From assembly GCF_001646785.1 (NCBI RefSeq), contig NZ_LRRH01000038.1, positions 1 to 58,018 of the forward strand: a DNA stretch of 58,018 bases. Reading direction: 5' to 3'. Shown here one piece after another: positions 1 to 8,616 of this stretch. A program made the position numbers and the translations under genes. Source of the stretch: Rhodococcus phenolicus (lineage in GTDB: Bacteria > Actinomycetota > Actinomycetes > Mycobacteriales > Mycobacteriaceae). The number at the start of each line of letters is the position of its first letter. The stretch's first letter is position 1. A model generated the notes under the pieces. It had not been told where the DNA came from and ran no database searches. It saw only the letters and a program-made list of their open reading frames with translations.

Positions 1-102
1 GCTATCTGCGGCACCCGCCCGCCCGTTTCGACACCTCCATCGCGCGAGGCGCCCGCGTCACCGCGCGGTGCAGCACCGATGCGGCCGGGTGCCGCAGATA
101 GC
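1..102. repeat. 17-bp inverted repeat touching window end (probable fold-back artefact)
   Basis: Bases 1-17 are the exact reverse complement of bases 86-102, separated by 68 bases. One arm starts at the very first base of the window and both arms fall inside the same gene, which would put a coding segment next to its own inverted copy. That is typical of a chimeric fold-back at a contig end rather than of biology. I infer that bases 1-17 are not genuine flanking sequence. Confidence 0.6.
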
Positions 103-574
103 GGCCCACGCCGTTGTCGGCGAGCCCGGACGCGGCGGTCGCGATGAGCCCCACGCCGACGATGCGGGTACCGATCGCGGCCGGGTACAGCCGCGCATAC
201 ACCATCGCCACCATGCCGCCCATCGAATATCCGGCCAGCACGATCGGGCCGGCGGGCACCAGCGTCCGCAGCACGGCGTCGAGATCGCCGGCGAGTCCCT
301 CGAGCGTCAGCGCGGAGACGTCACCCGATCCCGAACGGCCGTGTCCCCGTTGGTCGTAGCGCACGATACGTACACCTGGCCGGGTCACGCGGACGCAGAC
401 GTCGTCCCAGCTCCCGGCCTCCTGGCAGTGGCCGTGCACCAGGACGACGGTCAGCGCCGCATCCGGCGGACCTTCGATCGTCGCGGCCAACGGCACCCCG
501 TCGTCGGCGACCACCGTGACACGCGAGATCCCGTTACGGGCGGACCCTGTCGACAGCTCGGACATCTCGGACAT
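2..574 (-). CDS. alpha/beta hydrolase, C-terminus lost at window edge
   Basis: This is an alpha/beta-hydrolase-fold enzyme of unknown substrate. The sequence shows HG at residues 47-48 after a core strand, YDQRGHGR at 73-80, and the nucleophile elbow GYSMGG at 115-120 with Ser117 as the expected nucleophile. ATG at 574 is preferred because AGGAG lies 6 bases upstream; a GTG at 580 would overlap that site. Only 190 residues are readable, whereas the family usually has about 270-300, so the catalytic acid and histidine are absent. The stop (bases 2-4) lies inside the inverted-repeat artefact at the window edge, so the gene is probably intact in the organism and broken only in this sequence. Confidence 0.75.
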   Translation of the reverse strand: MSEMSELSTGSARNGISRVTVVADDGVPLAATIEGPPDAALTVVLVHGHCQEAGSWDDVCVRVTRPGVRIVRYDQRGHGRSGSGDVSALTLEGLAGDLDAVLRTLVPAGPIVLAGYSMGGMVAMVYARLYPAAIGTRIVGVGLIATAASGLADNGVGRYLRHPAASVLHRAVTRAPRAMEVSKRAGGCRR

Positions 575-651
575 GGGCACTCCTGCGATGCGGTCTGCCC
601 GGGTAGTCGTCCGACGACCGAATGCCGTTAGCCGCCTTCACCGAATCGTGA

Positions 652-1260
652 TCACTGCTCGACGATCACCCCGAACGCGGAGGCCATCGCCACCGCCTGC
701 GTGAGGTCGATCTTCGCGCCCTCCAGCTTCGCCGACGTCCACAAGGCCGCCCCGGCATGCGCGCCGCGCAGGTCCGCACCTTCGAGCCGAAGACCCACCG
801 TTCGCGCACCCGACAGGTCGACGCCCCGCAGCGAGGCGGTACGCAGGTCCGCCTCGACGAGGTTCGTCTCCCGCAGCCGGCAGCCGGTCAAGTCGACGCC
901 GCGCAGGTCCGCCCGGCCGAGAGAAGCCAGGGTCAGATCCACCTCATCGAGCACCACCGGACGTATCCGGCACTGCTCGAACGTCGAACCGAGCAGACTG
1001 GAACCACGGAATTCACTGTGCCACAACGTGGTCCGAGTGAACGTACACGAACGGAACGCCGTCATCGTGTGCCGGGACTCGGACAGATCGGCACCTGTGA
1101 AGTCACAGTCGGTGAACACCACATGGCTGGTGTCCAGCCCGCTCAAGTCGGCATCACGAAAGCTGCACCCGGTGTAGTTCCGGTTCGTCCAGCGCTGACC
1201 GTCCAACCGCGCGTCCGAGAAGTCCTCGCCGACGAATTCCTGATCCTGTTCCGCACTCAT
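652..1260 (-). CDS. pentapeptide-repeat protein
   Basis: A 202-residue protein built almost entirely of A(D/N)Lxx-type pentapeptide repeats, for example DADLSG, GADLSE, RADLRG and EADLRT, which fold into a right-handed quadrilateral beta-helix. Family members include Qnr and McbG proteins that mimic DNA and protect gyrase, but many have no known role. ATG at 1260 is chosen because the repeat-free leader before it has no homology character; upstream is a purine-rich GGATCGGGG. It stands alone between the hydrolase and the esterase. Quinolone protection is possible but cannot be read from sequence. Confidence 0.85.
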   Translation of the reverse strand: MSAEQDQEFVGEDFSDARLDGQRWTNRNYTGCSFRDADLSGLDTSHVVFTDCDFTGADLSESRHTMTAFRSCTFTRTTLWHSEFRGSSLLGSTFEQCRIRPVVLDEVDLTLASLGRADLRGVDLTGCRLRETNLVEADLRTASLRGVDLSGARTVGLRLEGADLRGAHAGAALWTSAKLEGAKIDLTQAVAMASAFGVIVEQ

Positions 1261-1352
1261 GCCCCCGATCCTGCCTTGCCGGGCCGACACCGCCGGCAGG
1301 GCCACCTGTTCGACACGGCCGGGACCGGAGAGAACACACCGCTACGGGTCTT

Positions 1353-2525
1353 CTATCGATATGCGGCAGACTCGAATTCGAGGTATCCGCCGTACGACGC
1401 GGGGTCACCGAGCGGCAGGATCTGCGTCGCCCAGAACCCGGCGAGGCCGTTCTCCCGGTCGATCCAGTAGTAGAGATTGGCCAGGCCCGCCCAGCCGAGC
1501 GCGCCGGCCGGACGCCCGGTGGGCGCGAGTTCCTCGTTCACCATGAACGGCAGTGCCCAATTCTTGCGGATTCCGGGGAAGAACTCGGTGTCGTGCGACA
1601 ACGTCGGGTCCACGCCGCGCAGCATCGTGACCTCCCGGCCGTCCAGACCGCCACGGACCGCCTCGGCGACGGTGTGCGCGGACAGCACCCGCCCGCCCGG
1701 GCCGGCACCGTCACCCAGCCACATGCGCAGGAACCGCATGTAGTCCGGCACCGTCGTGTACAGGCCGTGTCCACCCATGTGCACCTCCGGGTCCTGCGGC
1801 AGCTGCAGGTCGGGAAGCGGAATCAGGGTGCCGTCGTCGGCCCGCTGGTGGACGACGGCCAGGCGGTCACGCATGTCACCGGTGAGGGTGAACGCCGTGT
1901 CGATCATCCCGAGCGGTTCGAAGATCCGCTCCCGCATAACGTCGCCGAGCCGGCTGCCGCGTACGGCCTCGACGACCAGCCCCGCCCAGTCGATGTTCGT
2001 ACCGTAGTTCCAGCGTTCGCCCGGATCGAACAGAAGGGGCGTGGTCAGCGCAGCCATCGTGGCGGACAGGACGCCGGGCCGGGCGTGCTCGGTCGCGAGG
2101 CGCCGATAGGTCTCGTCGAAGAAGTCGTAGCCCAGGCCCGCGGTGTGCAGCAGGAGCATCCGGGTGGTGATCTCGCGCTTCGGGGCACGCAACAAGGGGT
2201 TGCCGTCGTCACCGAATCCATCGATGACCTGCAGTTTTCCGATCTCGGGCAGGTACTGAGCCGCGGGCGCATCCAGATCGAGCAACCCGTCCTCGGCACA
2301 CTGCAGCACGGCGGTGGCGGTGATCGCCTTGGTGGTCGAGAACGCGGCGAACACCGTCTCCGCGGTCATCGGAATGCCGGATCCGAGGGCTCGTTCCCCG
2401 GCCGCGCCTTCGAACACCGTGCCGTCGCGATCGGTGAGATGAGCGACGACGCCGGGGACCCCGGCCGGGGTGGCGGTGAGCGCATCCAGGACGGGTCCGA
2501 CGATCGATGCGAAATCCTCGTACAC
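1353..2525 (-). CDS. serine hydrolase, beta-lactamase class C / family VIII esterase-like
   Basis: A 390-residue penicillin-binding-protein-like serine hydrolase of the EstB type, expected to cleave short-chain esters in the cytoplasm. The S-x-x-K motif is Ser63-Thr-Thr-Lys66, the usual nucleophile and general base; the WNYGTN stretch about residue 220 supplies the tyrosine loop, and [11 protein letters not shown] near the C-terminus is the conserved block replacing the KTG box. No signal peptide is seen. The start is GTG at 2525, with GGAG 7 bases upstream, giving the normal family length. It lies downstream of and co-directional with the AraC-type regulator at 2663-3664, which may control it. 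Confidence 0.85.
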   Translation of the reverse strand: MYEDFASIVGPVLDALTATPAGVPGVVAHLTDRDGTVFEGAAGERALGSGIPMTAETVFAAFSTTKAITATAVLQCAEDGLLDLDAPAAQYLPEIGKLQVIDGFGDDGNPLLRAPKREITTRMLLLHTAGLGYDFFDETYRRLATEHARPGVLSATMAALTTPLLFDPGERWNYGTNIDWAGLVVEAVRGSRLGDVMRERIFEPLGMIDTAFTLTGDMRDRLAVVHQRADDGTLIPLPDLQLPQDPEVHMGGHGLYTTVPDYMRFLRMWLGDGAGPGGRVLSAHTVAEAVRGGLDGREVTMLRGVDPTLSHDTEFFPGIRKNWALPFMVNEELAPTGRPAGALGWAGLANLYYWIDRENGLAGFWATQILPLGDPASYGGYLEFESAAYR

Positions 2526-2662
2526 GGGGTTCTCCAGGGTTTTCGGGAGGCGGCCCCGATGGCCGCCCGTTCGCAGCTGCGACGCTACGAACCCCGATGT
2601 GACCTGCGCCACCTCCGATCGGCACACCACGTCGCCGATCGGCACCTTCTTCTCCGGCGCGT

Positions 2663-3664
2663 TCAGTCGCCCCGGGCGAGGGTCTGCGACGGGTTCTCCC
2701 CGAACCTGCGGCGGTACGACGCGGCGAACACCCCGAGGTTGACGTAGCCCCACCGCGCAGCCACCTCCGAGACGGTCGCTCCGGGCCCGGCGGCCACGAG
2801 TTCATCGCGAATACGATTCAAGCGCACGTCGCGCAGATAGCGGCTGGGTGTGGTTCCGCGGTACCGCCGGAATCCGCCGGACAGCGCCCGCACACTCACC
2901 CCCACCGCGGCGGCGACCTCGCTGACCGTGGGGAGCTGCCCAGCGTGCTCGTCGAAGTACTGCTCCGCTCGGCGCACGTAACCCGGGGTCGCCTGCCGAT
3001 CGCTGCCGTCCAGAGGCACACCCGCACTGGTGGCCCACTCGGTGAGCAGGTGCCCGATCAGCATGTCCTGCAGGTGGATTCCCGGCCGGCCGTGCGCGAG
3101 ACCGGCAGGGTCCGCCAGAACGGACTGGACGGCGTACGCAAGGAGCTTCGTCCAGCCGGATTCTCCCCCGCCGACCACGCATCTGTGCCGCCACAGCCGA
3201 TCGTCCGGCAGGAAACCGAACCACCGCTCGGCGAGGTCCGCGACCAGGGTGTGCGGGATCGTCAGGTTGAGCTGCAGGTCCTCGTGGTCGAAGTCGCTAC
3301 GGTGCTCGATCCGGCTGCAATCGACCACGAAGCATCCGCCCGGCCCCACCTCCACAGAGCCGGCGGCGGTCTGGTGCAGCCCGAGACCACGAACAGTGTT
3401 GAGCACCAATATTTTTCCGGCTTCAGGGGAGAACCGGTCCACCGCAACCGGGATTCCGTACCGGAAACGGGTGAGCGTGATCTGCGCGATGTCCGCCGAG
3501 AACATGCTCGAACTGGGCCGGACGACCCGACCGGTGGGACGCACCCGATAGGGCATGTAGACGGTGTCCGACCATGCCCGGATCTCGTCCCAATCCGGCG
3601 AACGGGTCGCGCTGTCCCGCGGTATGCCGACCGCGAAGGGATCCAGCGACTGCGTCAGGTCCAC
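2663..3664 (-). CDS. AraC-family transcriptional regulator
   Basis: A 333-residue regulator with an N-terminal AraC-binding-like ligand domain (about residues 60-220) and a C-terminal double helix-turn-helix (about 235-330) ending in the [12 protein letters not shown] signature. This arrangement is typical of regulators of catabolic genes. The gene precedes the esterase by about 140 bases on the same strand and is the likeliest local regulator of it. The start (GTG at 3664) has no good ribosome site, so the true start may be some codons inside; the domain content is not affected. Confidence 0.85.
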   Translation of the reverse strand: MDLTQSLDPFAVGIPRDSATRSPDWDEIRAWSDTVYMPYRVRPTGRVVRPSSSMFSADIAQITLTRFRYGIPVAVDRFSPEAGKILVLNTVRGLGLHQTAAGSVEVGPGGCFVVDCSRIEHRSDFDHEDLQLNLTIPHTLVADLAERWFGFLPDDRLWRHRCVVGGGESGWTKLLAYAVQSVLADPAGLAHGRPGIHLQDMLIGHLLTEWATSAGVPLDGSDRQATPGYVRRAEQYFDEHAGQLPTVSEVAAAVGVSVRALSGGFRRYRGTTPSRYLRDVRLNRIRDELVAAGPGATVSEVAARWGYVNLGVFAASYRRRFGENPSQTLARGD

Positions 3665-3772
3665 ATCGGCGAGGGTATCGGAGGTCTGACCGCGGATACC
3701 CGACGCGGTCCCGGATCGGGACCGCGGGGGGCAACGCTCACGCTGTCGTGGTTGTTCGGTTCGTGATGGTTG

Positions 3773-4666
3773 TCAGGTCGTAGCGGTGTGATGCTCGTGC
3801 GTGAACGGCTTCGTTCCGTGCACCTCGGGTCCACCCTCCGGGTTGTTCTCCGCGCCGTGGTTCTCCCGGATATCGGTGCCGAGCCACTGCTCCGTCGGCG
3901 CTTCGACGTACTCCCATTCCATGCCCTGCGGCCACGGTCCCTGGCCTTCGTTCCAGGGCCCCCGCACCGAGTCCGCACCATCGGACATGTTGAACGCGAG
4001 ATTCTGGAAACGGTCGTCGCCCGCCAGTGCCCCGGGCGGGAAGTTCACCGGCAGCTCGTTCAGCGCCGCGGTGAACTGCTGGTAGTGCGCGACTTCACGA
4101 GTCATCAGGAAGGTGAGCGTCTCCTGCACACCGGGATCGTCGGTGAACTGTTTGAGGTACTCGTAGACGATCTTCGCCCGGGTCTCCGCGCCGAGATTGC
4201 TGCGCAGGTCGACCGTCGGATCGCCGTTGGAGTTGATGTAGGCACCGGTCCACGGCGTTCCCGCCGAGTTGCTCACATCCGGTCCGCCGCCGGTCAGCGC
4301 CAGGTACAGCGGATTGACGGCGACCTGGTGAATGGCCTGTTCCTTACCGTCGGCCGTACCCACCAGCGGCATCCAGTCGCATCGTTCGTTCGCGATCTTG
4401 AGATCGTCGTTGAGGCCGTCGAGCAGCATCGTGATCATCGACCCGACCATCTCGAGGTGACTCAATTCCTCGGTGGCGATGTCCATGAACAGGTCGTACA
4501 TCTTCGGGTTCTTCCGTCGCAGCACGAACGCCTGCGTGAAGTACTGCATCGCTGCCTTCAGCTCGCCGTTCGCACCGCCGAACTGTTCCTGAAGCAACGT
4601 GGCGAATCGCGGATCGGGCCGGTCGACCCGCACCTCGAACTGCATATCCTTGTTGTGGATGAACAT
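3773..4666 (-). CDS. manganese (non-heme) catalase
   Basis: A 297-residue dimanganese catalase that disproportionates hydrogen peroxide in the cytoplasm. The four-helix-bundle ligands are recognisable: the TEELSHLEM segment (E-x-x-H) near residue 65 and TREVAHYQQF near 180, with a first glutamate in the QFGGANGELKA segment near 35. Length matches the family. ATG at 4666 has GGGAG five bases upstream. It is divergent from the hemerythrin-like gene at 4824 with 157 bases between, suggesting shared oxidative-stress control, although no clear operator stands out there. Confidence 0.93.
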   Translation of the reverse strand: MFIHNKDMQFEVRVDRPDPRFATLLQEQFGGANGELKAAMQYFTQAFVLRRKNPKMYDLFMDIATEELSHLEMVGSMITMLLDGLNDDLKIANERCDWMPLVGTADGKEQAIHQVAVNPLYLALTGGGPDVSNSAGTPWTGAYINSNGDPTVDLRSNLGAETRAKIVYEYLKQFTDDPGVQETLTFLMTREVAHYQQFTAALNELPVNFPPGALAGDDRFQNLAFNMSDGADSVRGPWNEGQGPWPQGMEWEYVEAPTEQWLGTDIRENHGAENNPEGGPEVHGTKPFTHEHHTATT

Positions 4667-4823
4667 GTCACTCCCATTTCTGTGTGTGCAGAGGGTCGGG
4701 AGCCGGGTACCCGGGCCGCACCAACGGAAACGACCCGTATTCGTCCGCGCCGGTGGGGCACGACCGTTTACCGCCCGCCTGGGACGGGTACGCCGTCGCC
4801 ACCACGGACCGGAGGCGATGACA

Positions 4824-5405
4824 ATGGTGGATGCGTTCACACTTCTCAGAAACGATCACGAAAGCGTGCTGGGCATGTTCGAGGTGCTCGACGGTGCCCC
4901 GCAGGGCAGTGGTGCCCAGCTCAGCGGATTGGGCACCATGGTGACCGATCTGGTCGTCGCCGAGTCACGGCACGAGGCGATCGAACAGCAGCACTTCTGG
5001 CCCTTGGTGCGGGAAACCCTCGAGGACGGCGACCGGCTCGCCGATGACGCCATGGCACAGGAGAACTCGGGAAAGCACCTGCTCCAGAAGCTGGAGAACG
5101 GCAAACCCGGCGAACCCGAATATCACGGTGCGCTCGCCGCTTTCATCGAAGCGGGCCGCAGGCACATCGCGTACGAGCAGAACGTGGTGTGGCCGCGCCT
5201 GGCCGCCGCACTGAACGAGTCCCAACTTCAGGAGCTGGGGGCCACCCTGGCCCGCGCCAAGGAGAAGGCGCCGACGCGCCCGCATCCGGACACACCGTCC
5301 GGACCGGGTGCCCAGAAGACGATGGGCGCGGCCGCGGCAACGCTCGACAAGCTCCGCGATGCGGTGACCGGCCGCGAGAATCCCCCGGACCCGCCCGCTC
5401 CGTGA
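4824..5405 (+). CDS. hemerythrin/HHE-domain protein
   Basis: A 193-residue cytoplasmic protein with an HHE cation-binding bundle in its first 150 residues: LLRNDHESV near the start, the SRHEAIEQQHFWP segment, and RRHIAYEQNVVWPRL contain the spaced His and Glu residues that ligate a di-iron or mono-iron centre. The C-terminal 40 residues are Pro- and Ala-rich and probably disordered. ATG at 4824 lies 8 bases after GGAGG and is preferred to ATG 4818, which is only 2 bases from it. Its position beside the manganese catalase suggests a role in oxygen or peroxide stress, which is inference. Confidence 0.85.
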   Translation: MVDAFTLLRNDHESVLGMFEVLDGAPQGSGAQLSGLGTMVTDLVVAESRHEAIEQQHFWPLVRETLEDGDRLADDAMAQENSGKHLLQKLENGKPGEPEYHGALAAFIEAGRRHIAYEQNVVWPRLAAALNESQLQELGATLARAKEKAPTRPHPDTPSGPGAQKTMGAAAATLDKLRDAVTGRENPPDPPAP

Positions 5406-5421
5406 GCGGCCGGGACCACGG

Positions 5422-6390
5422 TCAGCGGGGCGCCAACGCGCGAATCGCTTCCGCGGGATCACCCGGGGTCACCAGCGCAATCGCCGGTGTCGTCACGCCC
5501 GCGTCCCGATAGCGCTCGACGTGCTCACGGCACGCGTCCGGACCGCCGTGGATCACCAGTTCGTCGACGACGCTGTCCGGGATGGCTTCGAGCGCGCCCT
5601 TGCGGTCACCTTCCGCCCACAACCGCCACATGCCCGCGAACTCGTCCGACCGGCCGAGAAATTCGTGGAACGCGCGGTAGACGGGGACGTTCATGTAGGA
5701 GGCGATCATGCGCCGGCCGAGCGCGCGGGCGGTGTCGGTGTCGAAGCCGTGGAGCACGAAGATGCGCGCCACGATCTCCTTGCCGGCACCACCCTCGTGC
5801 ACGTAGGGCGCGACGGTGCGCACGTCGTCGGCCGACAGCCAGTTGACGATCGCGCCGTCCGCCTCCCGCCCGGCGAGCCGCAGCATGCCGGGACGCAACG
5901 CGGCGAGCAGGACCGGGGGTACAGGATCGGCGACCAGGCCGGGGCGGAATCCGTCGATCGCGAACGTGTCGAACTCGCGGCTCACCTTCTCCCCCGCGAG
6001 CGCGGACTTCAAAAACCGCAGGGTGTCACGGGCGCGCTTGAACGGCTCGTCGAACGCGATACCGTTCCACTTCTCGACGATGACATCGGACGAGGTGCCC
6101 ACACCCAGGACGAACCGTCCCGGCGCCGCGGTCGCGAGAGTCGCGGCGGACATCGCGAGGGTCGCCGGACCACGCGTGTAGACGGGGACGATCGCAGTAC
6201 CCAGACGCAGGGCCGGCGCCCACACACTCGCGAGCGCGAGGGGGGTGAACGCGTCCGCCACGCTCGACTCGGACGACCACACGTCCGTGTATCCCAGATC
6301 CGGGAGTTCCTCGATCAGCCGGCGCTGGTCGGGAAGCGGAATGCCGTCGAGGGGGACGGTCAGGCCCCAGCGTCCTGTGGTGTGCGTCAT
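5422..6390 (-). CDS. LLM-class F420-dependent oxidoreductase
   Basis: A 322-residue luciferase-like TIM-barrel protein expected to use coenzyme F420, as is common in Rhodococcus and mycobacteria. Recognisable blocks are WGLTVPLDGIPLP at the N-terminus, the SAATLATAAPGRFVLGVGTSS strand around residue 95-115 and the C-terminal HGGPDACREHVERYRDAGV block. ATG at 6390 starts at the conserved first beta-strand. It converges with the hemerythrin gene, with only 16 bases between the two stops. Substrate unknown. Confidence 0.85.
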   Translation of the reverse strand: MTHTTGRWGLTVPLDGIPLPDQRRLIEELPDLGYTDVWSSESSVADAFTPLALASVWAPALRLGTAIVPVYTRGPATLAMSAATLATAAPGRFVLGVGTSSDVIVEKWNGIAFDEPFKRARDTLRFLKSALAGEKVSREFDTFAIDGFRPGLVADPVPPVLLAALRPGMLRLAGREADGAIVNWLSADDVRTVAPYVHEGGAGKEIVARIFVLHGFDTDTARALGRRMIASYMNVPVYRAFHEFLGRSDEFAGMWRLWAEGDRKGALEAIPDSVVDELVIHGGPDACREHVERYRDAGVTTPAIALVTPGDPAEAIRALAPR

Positions 6391-6435
6391 GGTCGCCACC
6401 CTAACCACCGATGCACCTGTTTCGCAGTCAGGGCG

Positions 6436-6476
6436 CCAGTGATGCCCGGGACCTCGTGGGTCCCGGGCATCACTGG
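6436..6476 (-). terminator. 18-bp perfect hairpin after the homogentisate operon
   Basis: Bases 6436-6453 pair perfectly with 6459-6476 around a 5-base loop. It lies about 70 bases beyond the fahA stop and before the next gene, so it probably ends the hmgA-fahA transcript. There is no strong U-tract on either side. Confidence 0.75.
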
Positions 6477-6544
6477 TGTGGTCCGGCGCTCGTTCCAGCG
6501 GCGCTCCGGTTACTGCGCGGACCTGGTCTCGGTGAAGACCGTGC

Positions 6545-7735
6545 TCAGTTGCGGTCGCCGGTGGCGGGCAGGATCCGGGTGCGGACCTCTCCGAAGCCGA
6601 TGCGGGCGCCGTTCGGGCCGGGTGCGGTCGCCGAGATCGCGATCTCGTCGCCGTCCTGGAGGAAGGTGCGGGTCTCGTCACCGACCTGGACGGGTTCTGC
6701 TCCGCCCCAGGTAAGTTCGATGAACGCACCGCGCTGGTCCTTCTCCGGTCCGGAGATGGTGCCGGACCCGAACAGGTCGCCGGTACGGGTCGCGGCGCCG
6801 TTCACCGCGGTATGTGCGAGCATCTGCGCCGGCGACCAGTACATCTGCGCGTACGGCGGGCGGCTCACGACGTGACCGTTCCACTCGACCTCGAGATCGA
6901 TGTCCAGACCCCACTTCTCATCACCCTGCAGGTAAGGCAGCGGTTCCGGGTCCTGCACCGGGGTCGCGATGCGGGCCGCCTCGAGCGCGGCGAGCGGCAC
7001 GACCCACGGGGAGATCGACGTCGCGAAGGACTTGCCGAGGTTGGGGCCGAGCGGCACGTACTCCCACGCCTGGATGTCGCGGGCGGACCAGTCGTTGAGG
7101 ATGACCGCACCGAAGCAGTGGTCCGCGAACTCGTCGGGGCTGATCTGCGAGCCCATCGGGGATCCGACGCCGACGATGAAGCCCATCTCGGCTTCGATGT
7201 CGAGCCGGACGGACGGGCCGAAGACCGGTGCCGGATCGTTCGGGCCCTTGCGCTGTCCGCACGGGCGCACGATGTCGACACCGGACGCGACCACCGTCGA
7301 CGACCGGCCGTGGTAGCCGACGGGCAGGTGCTTCCAGTTCGGCATCAGCGGATCCGGGTTCTGCGGGCGGAACAACCGGCCGAGATTCGACGCGTGATTC
7401 TCGGATGCGTAGAAGTCGACGTAGTCCGCGACCTCGATCGGCAGGTGCATCGTCACGTCCGCGACGGGGAACACGGCGTCGTCGGTGACATCATCACCGA
7501 CGAGTTCGACGATGGCGGAACGCACTTCGTCCCAGCGACGACGACCCTGCGCCATGAACGCGTTGAGCGACGGCTCGGCGAACACGACGTCGTCCTCGAA
7601 GATCCGGCTCAGGTCGAGGACCGTGTCGCCGACGCGGACGCCGACGCGGGGTTCGCTGTCCTCGGTGGAGAAGATGCCGTAGGGGAGGTTGTCGATGCCG
7701 AAGAGCGAGCCCTCCGGGATGTCGATGACGGTCAT
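6545..7735 (-). CDS. fahA: fumarylacetoacetase
   Basis: A 396-residue enzyme that hydrolyses fumarylacetoacetate to fumarate and acetoacetate, the last step of tyrosine/homogentisate breakdown. It has an SH3-like N-terminal domain and the catalytic C-terminal domain. Active-site segments match the animal enzyme as I recall it: DFYASENHASN (metal Asp), VGYHGRSSTVV (catalytic His), DIEAEMGFIVG (metal Glu pair) and NDWSARDIQAWEY (metal Asp). Its ATG overlaps the stop of the preceding 294-residue gene by 4 bases, so translation is coupled. Third and last gene of the operon hmgA - unknown - fahA. Confidence 0.96.
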   Translation of the reverse strand: MTVIDIPEGSLFGIDNLPYGIFSTEDSEPRVGVRVGDTVLDLSRIFEDDVVFAEPSLNAFMAQGRRRWDEVRSAIVELVGDDVTDDAVFPVADVTMHLPIEVADYVDFYASENHASNLGRLFRPQNPDPLMPNWKHLPVGYHGRSSTVVASGVDIVRPCGQRKGPNDPAPVFGPSVRLDIEAEMGFIVGVGSPMGSQISPDEFADHCFGAVILNDWSARDIQAWEYVPLGPNLGKSFATSISPWVVPLAALEAARIATPVQDPEPLPYLQGDEKWGLDIDLEVEWNGHVVSRPPYAQMYWSPAQMLAHTAVNGAATRTGDLFGSGTISGPEKDQRGAFIELTWGGAEPVQVGDETRTFLQDGDEIAISATAPGPNGARIGFGEVRTRILPATGDRN

Positions 7736-8616
7736 GCGGGAGATCCTTCGATAATCGGGGTAACGGTCGCAGGCACCAGGCCGAGGTCGACGAGATCGAC
7801 GAGCGGTTCGAGGATGCTGCAGGTACCGAACGAACGGAAACGGCTGCGCACCTCTGCGATCCGCGATGCACTCAGCGCGGACAGGCGGGCAGCGAGGAGA
7901 GTTCCGTCTCGCTCGGCCAGCACCGCGGCGATCGCGGCGACGTCTGCGCCGTCGAGCGCCGCGTCGACGGCCGCGAGCACGTTGACGAAGCCGTGCTGTT
8001 CGAAACCGGTGTGCGGGTCGGTGTTCCGGACGGCGTGGTGCAGTCCTGCGGTCGCCTTGAACGGTACGCCGAGAGTCACGGCGGCCCGGATCGCCTCGGC
8101 CAGTTCGGTTTCGTCCGGGTACGCCTCGGCGACGACACCGCCGGTGCGGAACTTGGCGGCGTGCGCGGTCCCGGCGAGCCCGGCCAGGAGAGCGGCGCGG
8201 CGGTCGTCGCGCGGCACCTCGACGAACAGCGAGACGTCCGGCAGCACCGCGGCGACGGTGTCGAGCGCGGTGAGGAATTCGTCTGCAGTGTGGTCGGCGG
8301 GTACCGCGATCTCGACCGCGTCGACGGTGACGCCGTCGAGCTCGCGCAGCCGCGCCACCGCGGCCGGCACGGTCGCGGGCCCACCCGGAGCCGTGACGCT
8401 GAGGGCGAGCTCACCGCCGAACGGACGGGCTTCGAGCACGCTGGTCAATTCGTCGATGCGCGGGACGGGAAAGACGAACAGTCCCACCAGATCTGTGTAA
8501 TCGGAGACGCGGTGTCCCGCGTGCGCCGGAAGCGCCTGCTCCAGCGGAGCGTTCCCCGGCGGGAACAACGCCGCGTCGTCGCACAGTCCGGTGAGCAGGG
8601 ATCCGAGGGCGGTCAT
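7732..8616 (-). CDS. conserved protein of unknown function in the homogentisate operon
   Basis: A 294-residue soluble protein that I do not recognise as a named enzyme. It overlaps hmgA upstream and fahA downstream by 4 bases each (ATGA), so it is made together with both. Alternating beta-strands and helices, with KFRTGGVVAEAYPD (about residues 155-168) and PFKATAGLHHAVRNTDPHTG (about 190-210), suggest a TIM-barrel-like fold with a Lys/His-rich site. No glutathione-S-transferase-like maleylacetoacetate isomerase is seen in this window; since the pathway needs an isomerisation step between the two flanking enzymes, this protein is a candidate for that role. That is inference from position only. 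Confidence 0.85.
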   Translation of the reverse strand: MTALGSLLTGLCDDAALFPPGNAPLEQALPAHAGHRVSDYTDLVGLFVFPVPRIDELTSVLEARPFGGELALSVTAPGGPATVPAAVARLRELDGVTVDAVEIAVPADHTADEFLTALDTVAAVLPDVSLFVEVPRDDRRAALLAGLAGTAHAAKFRTGGVVAEAYPDETELAEAIRAAVTLGVPFKATAGLHHAVRNTDPHTGFEQHGFVNVLAAVDAALDGADVAAIAAVLAERDGTLLAARLSALSASRIAEVRSRFRSFGTCSILEPLVDLVDLGLVPATVTPIIEGSPA

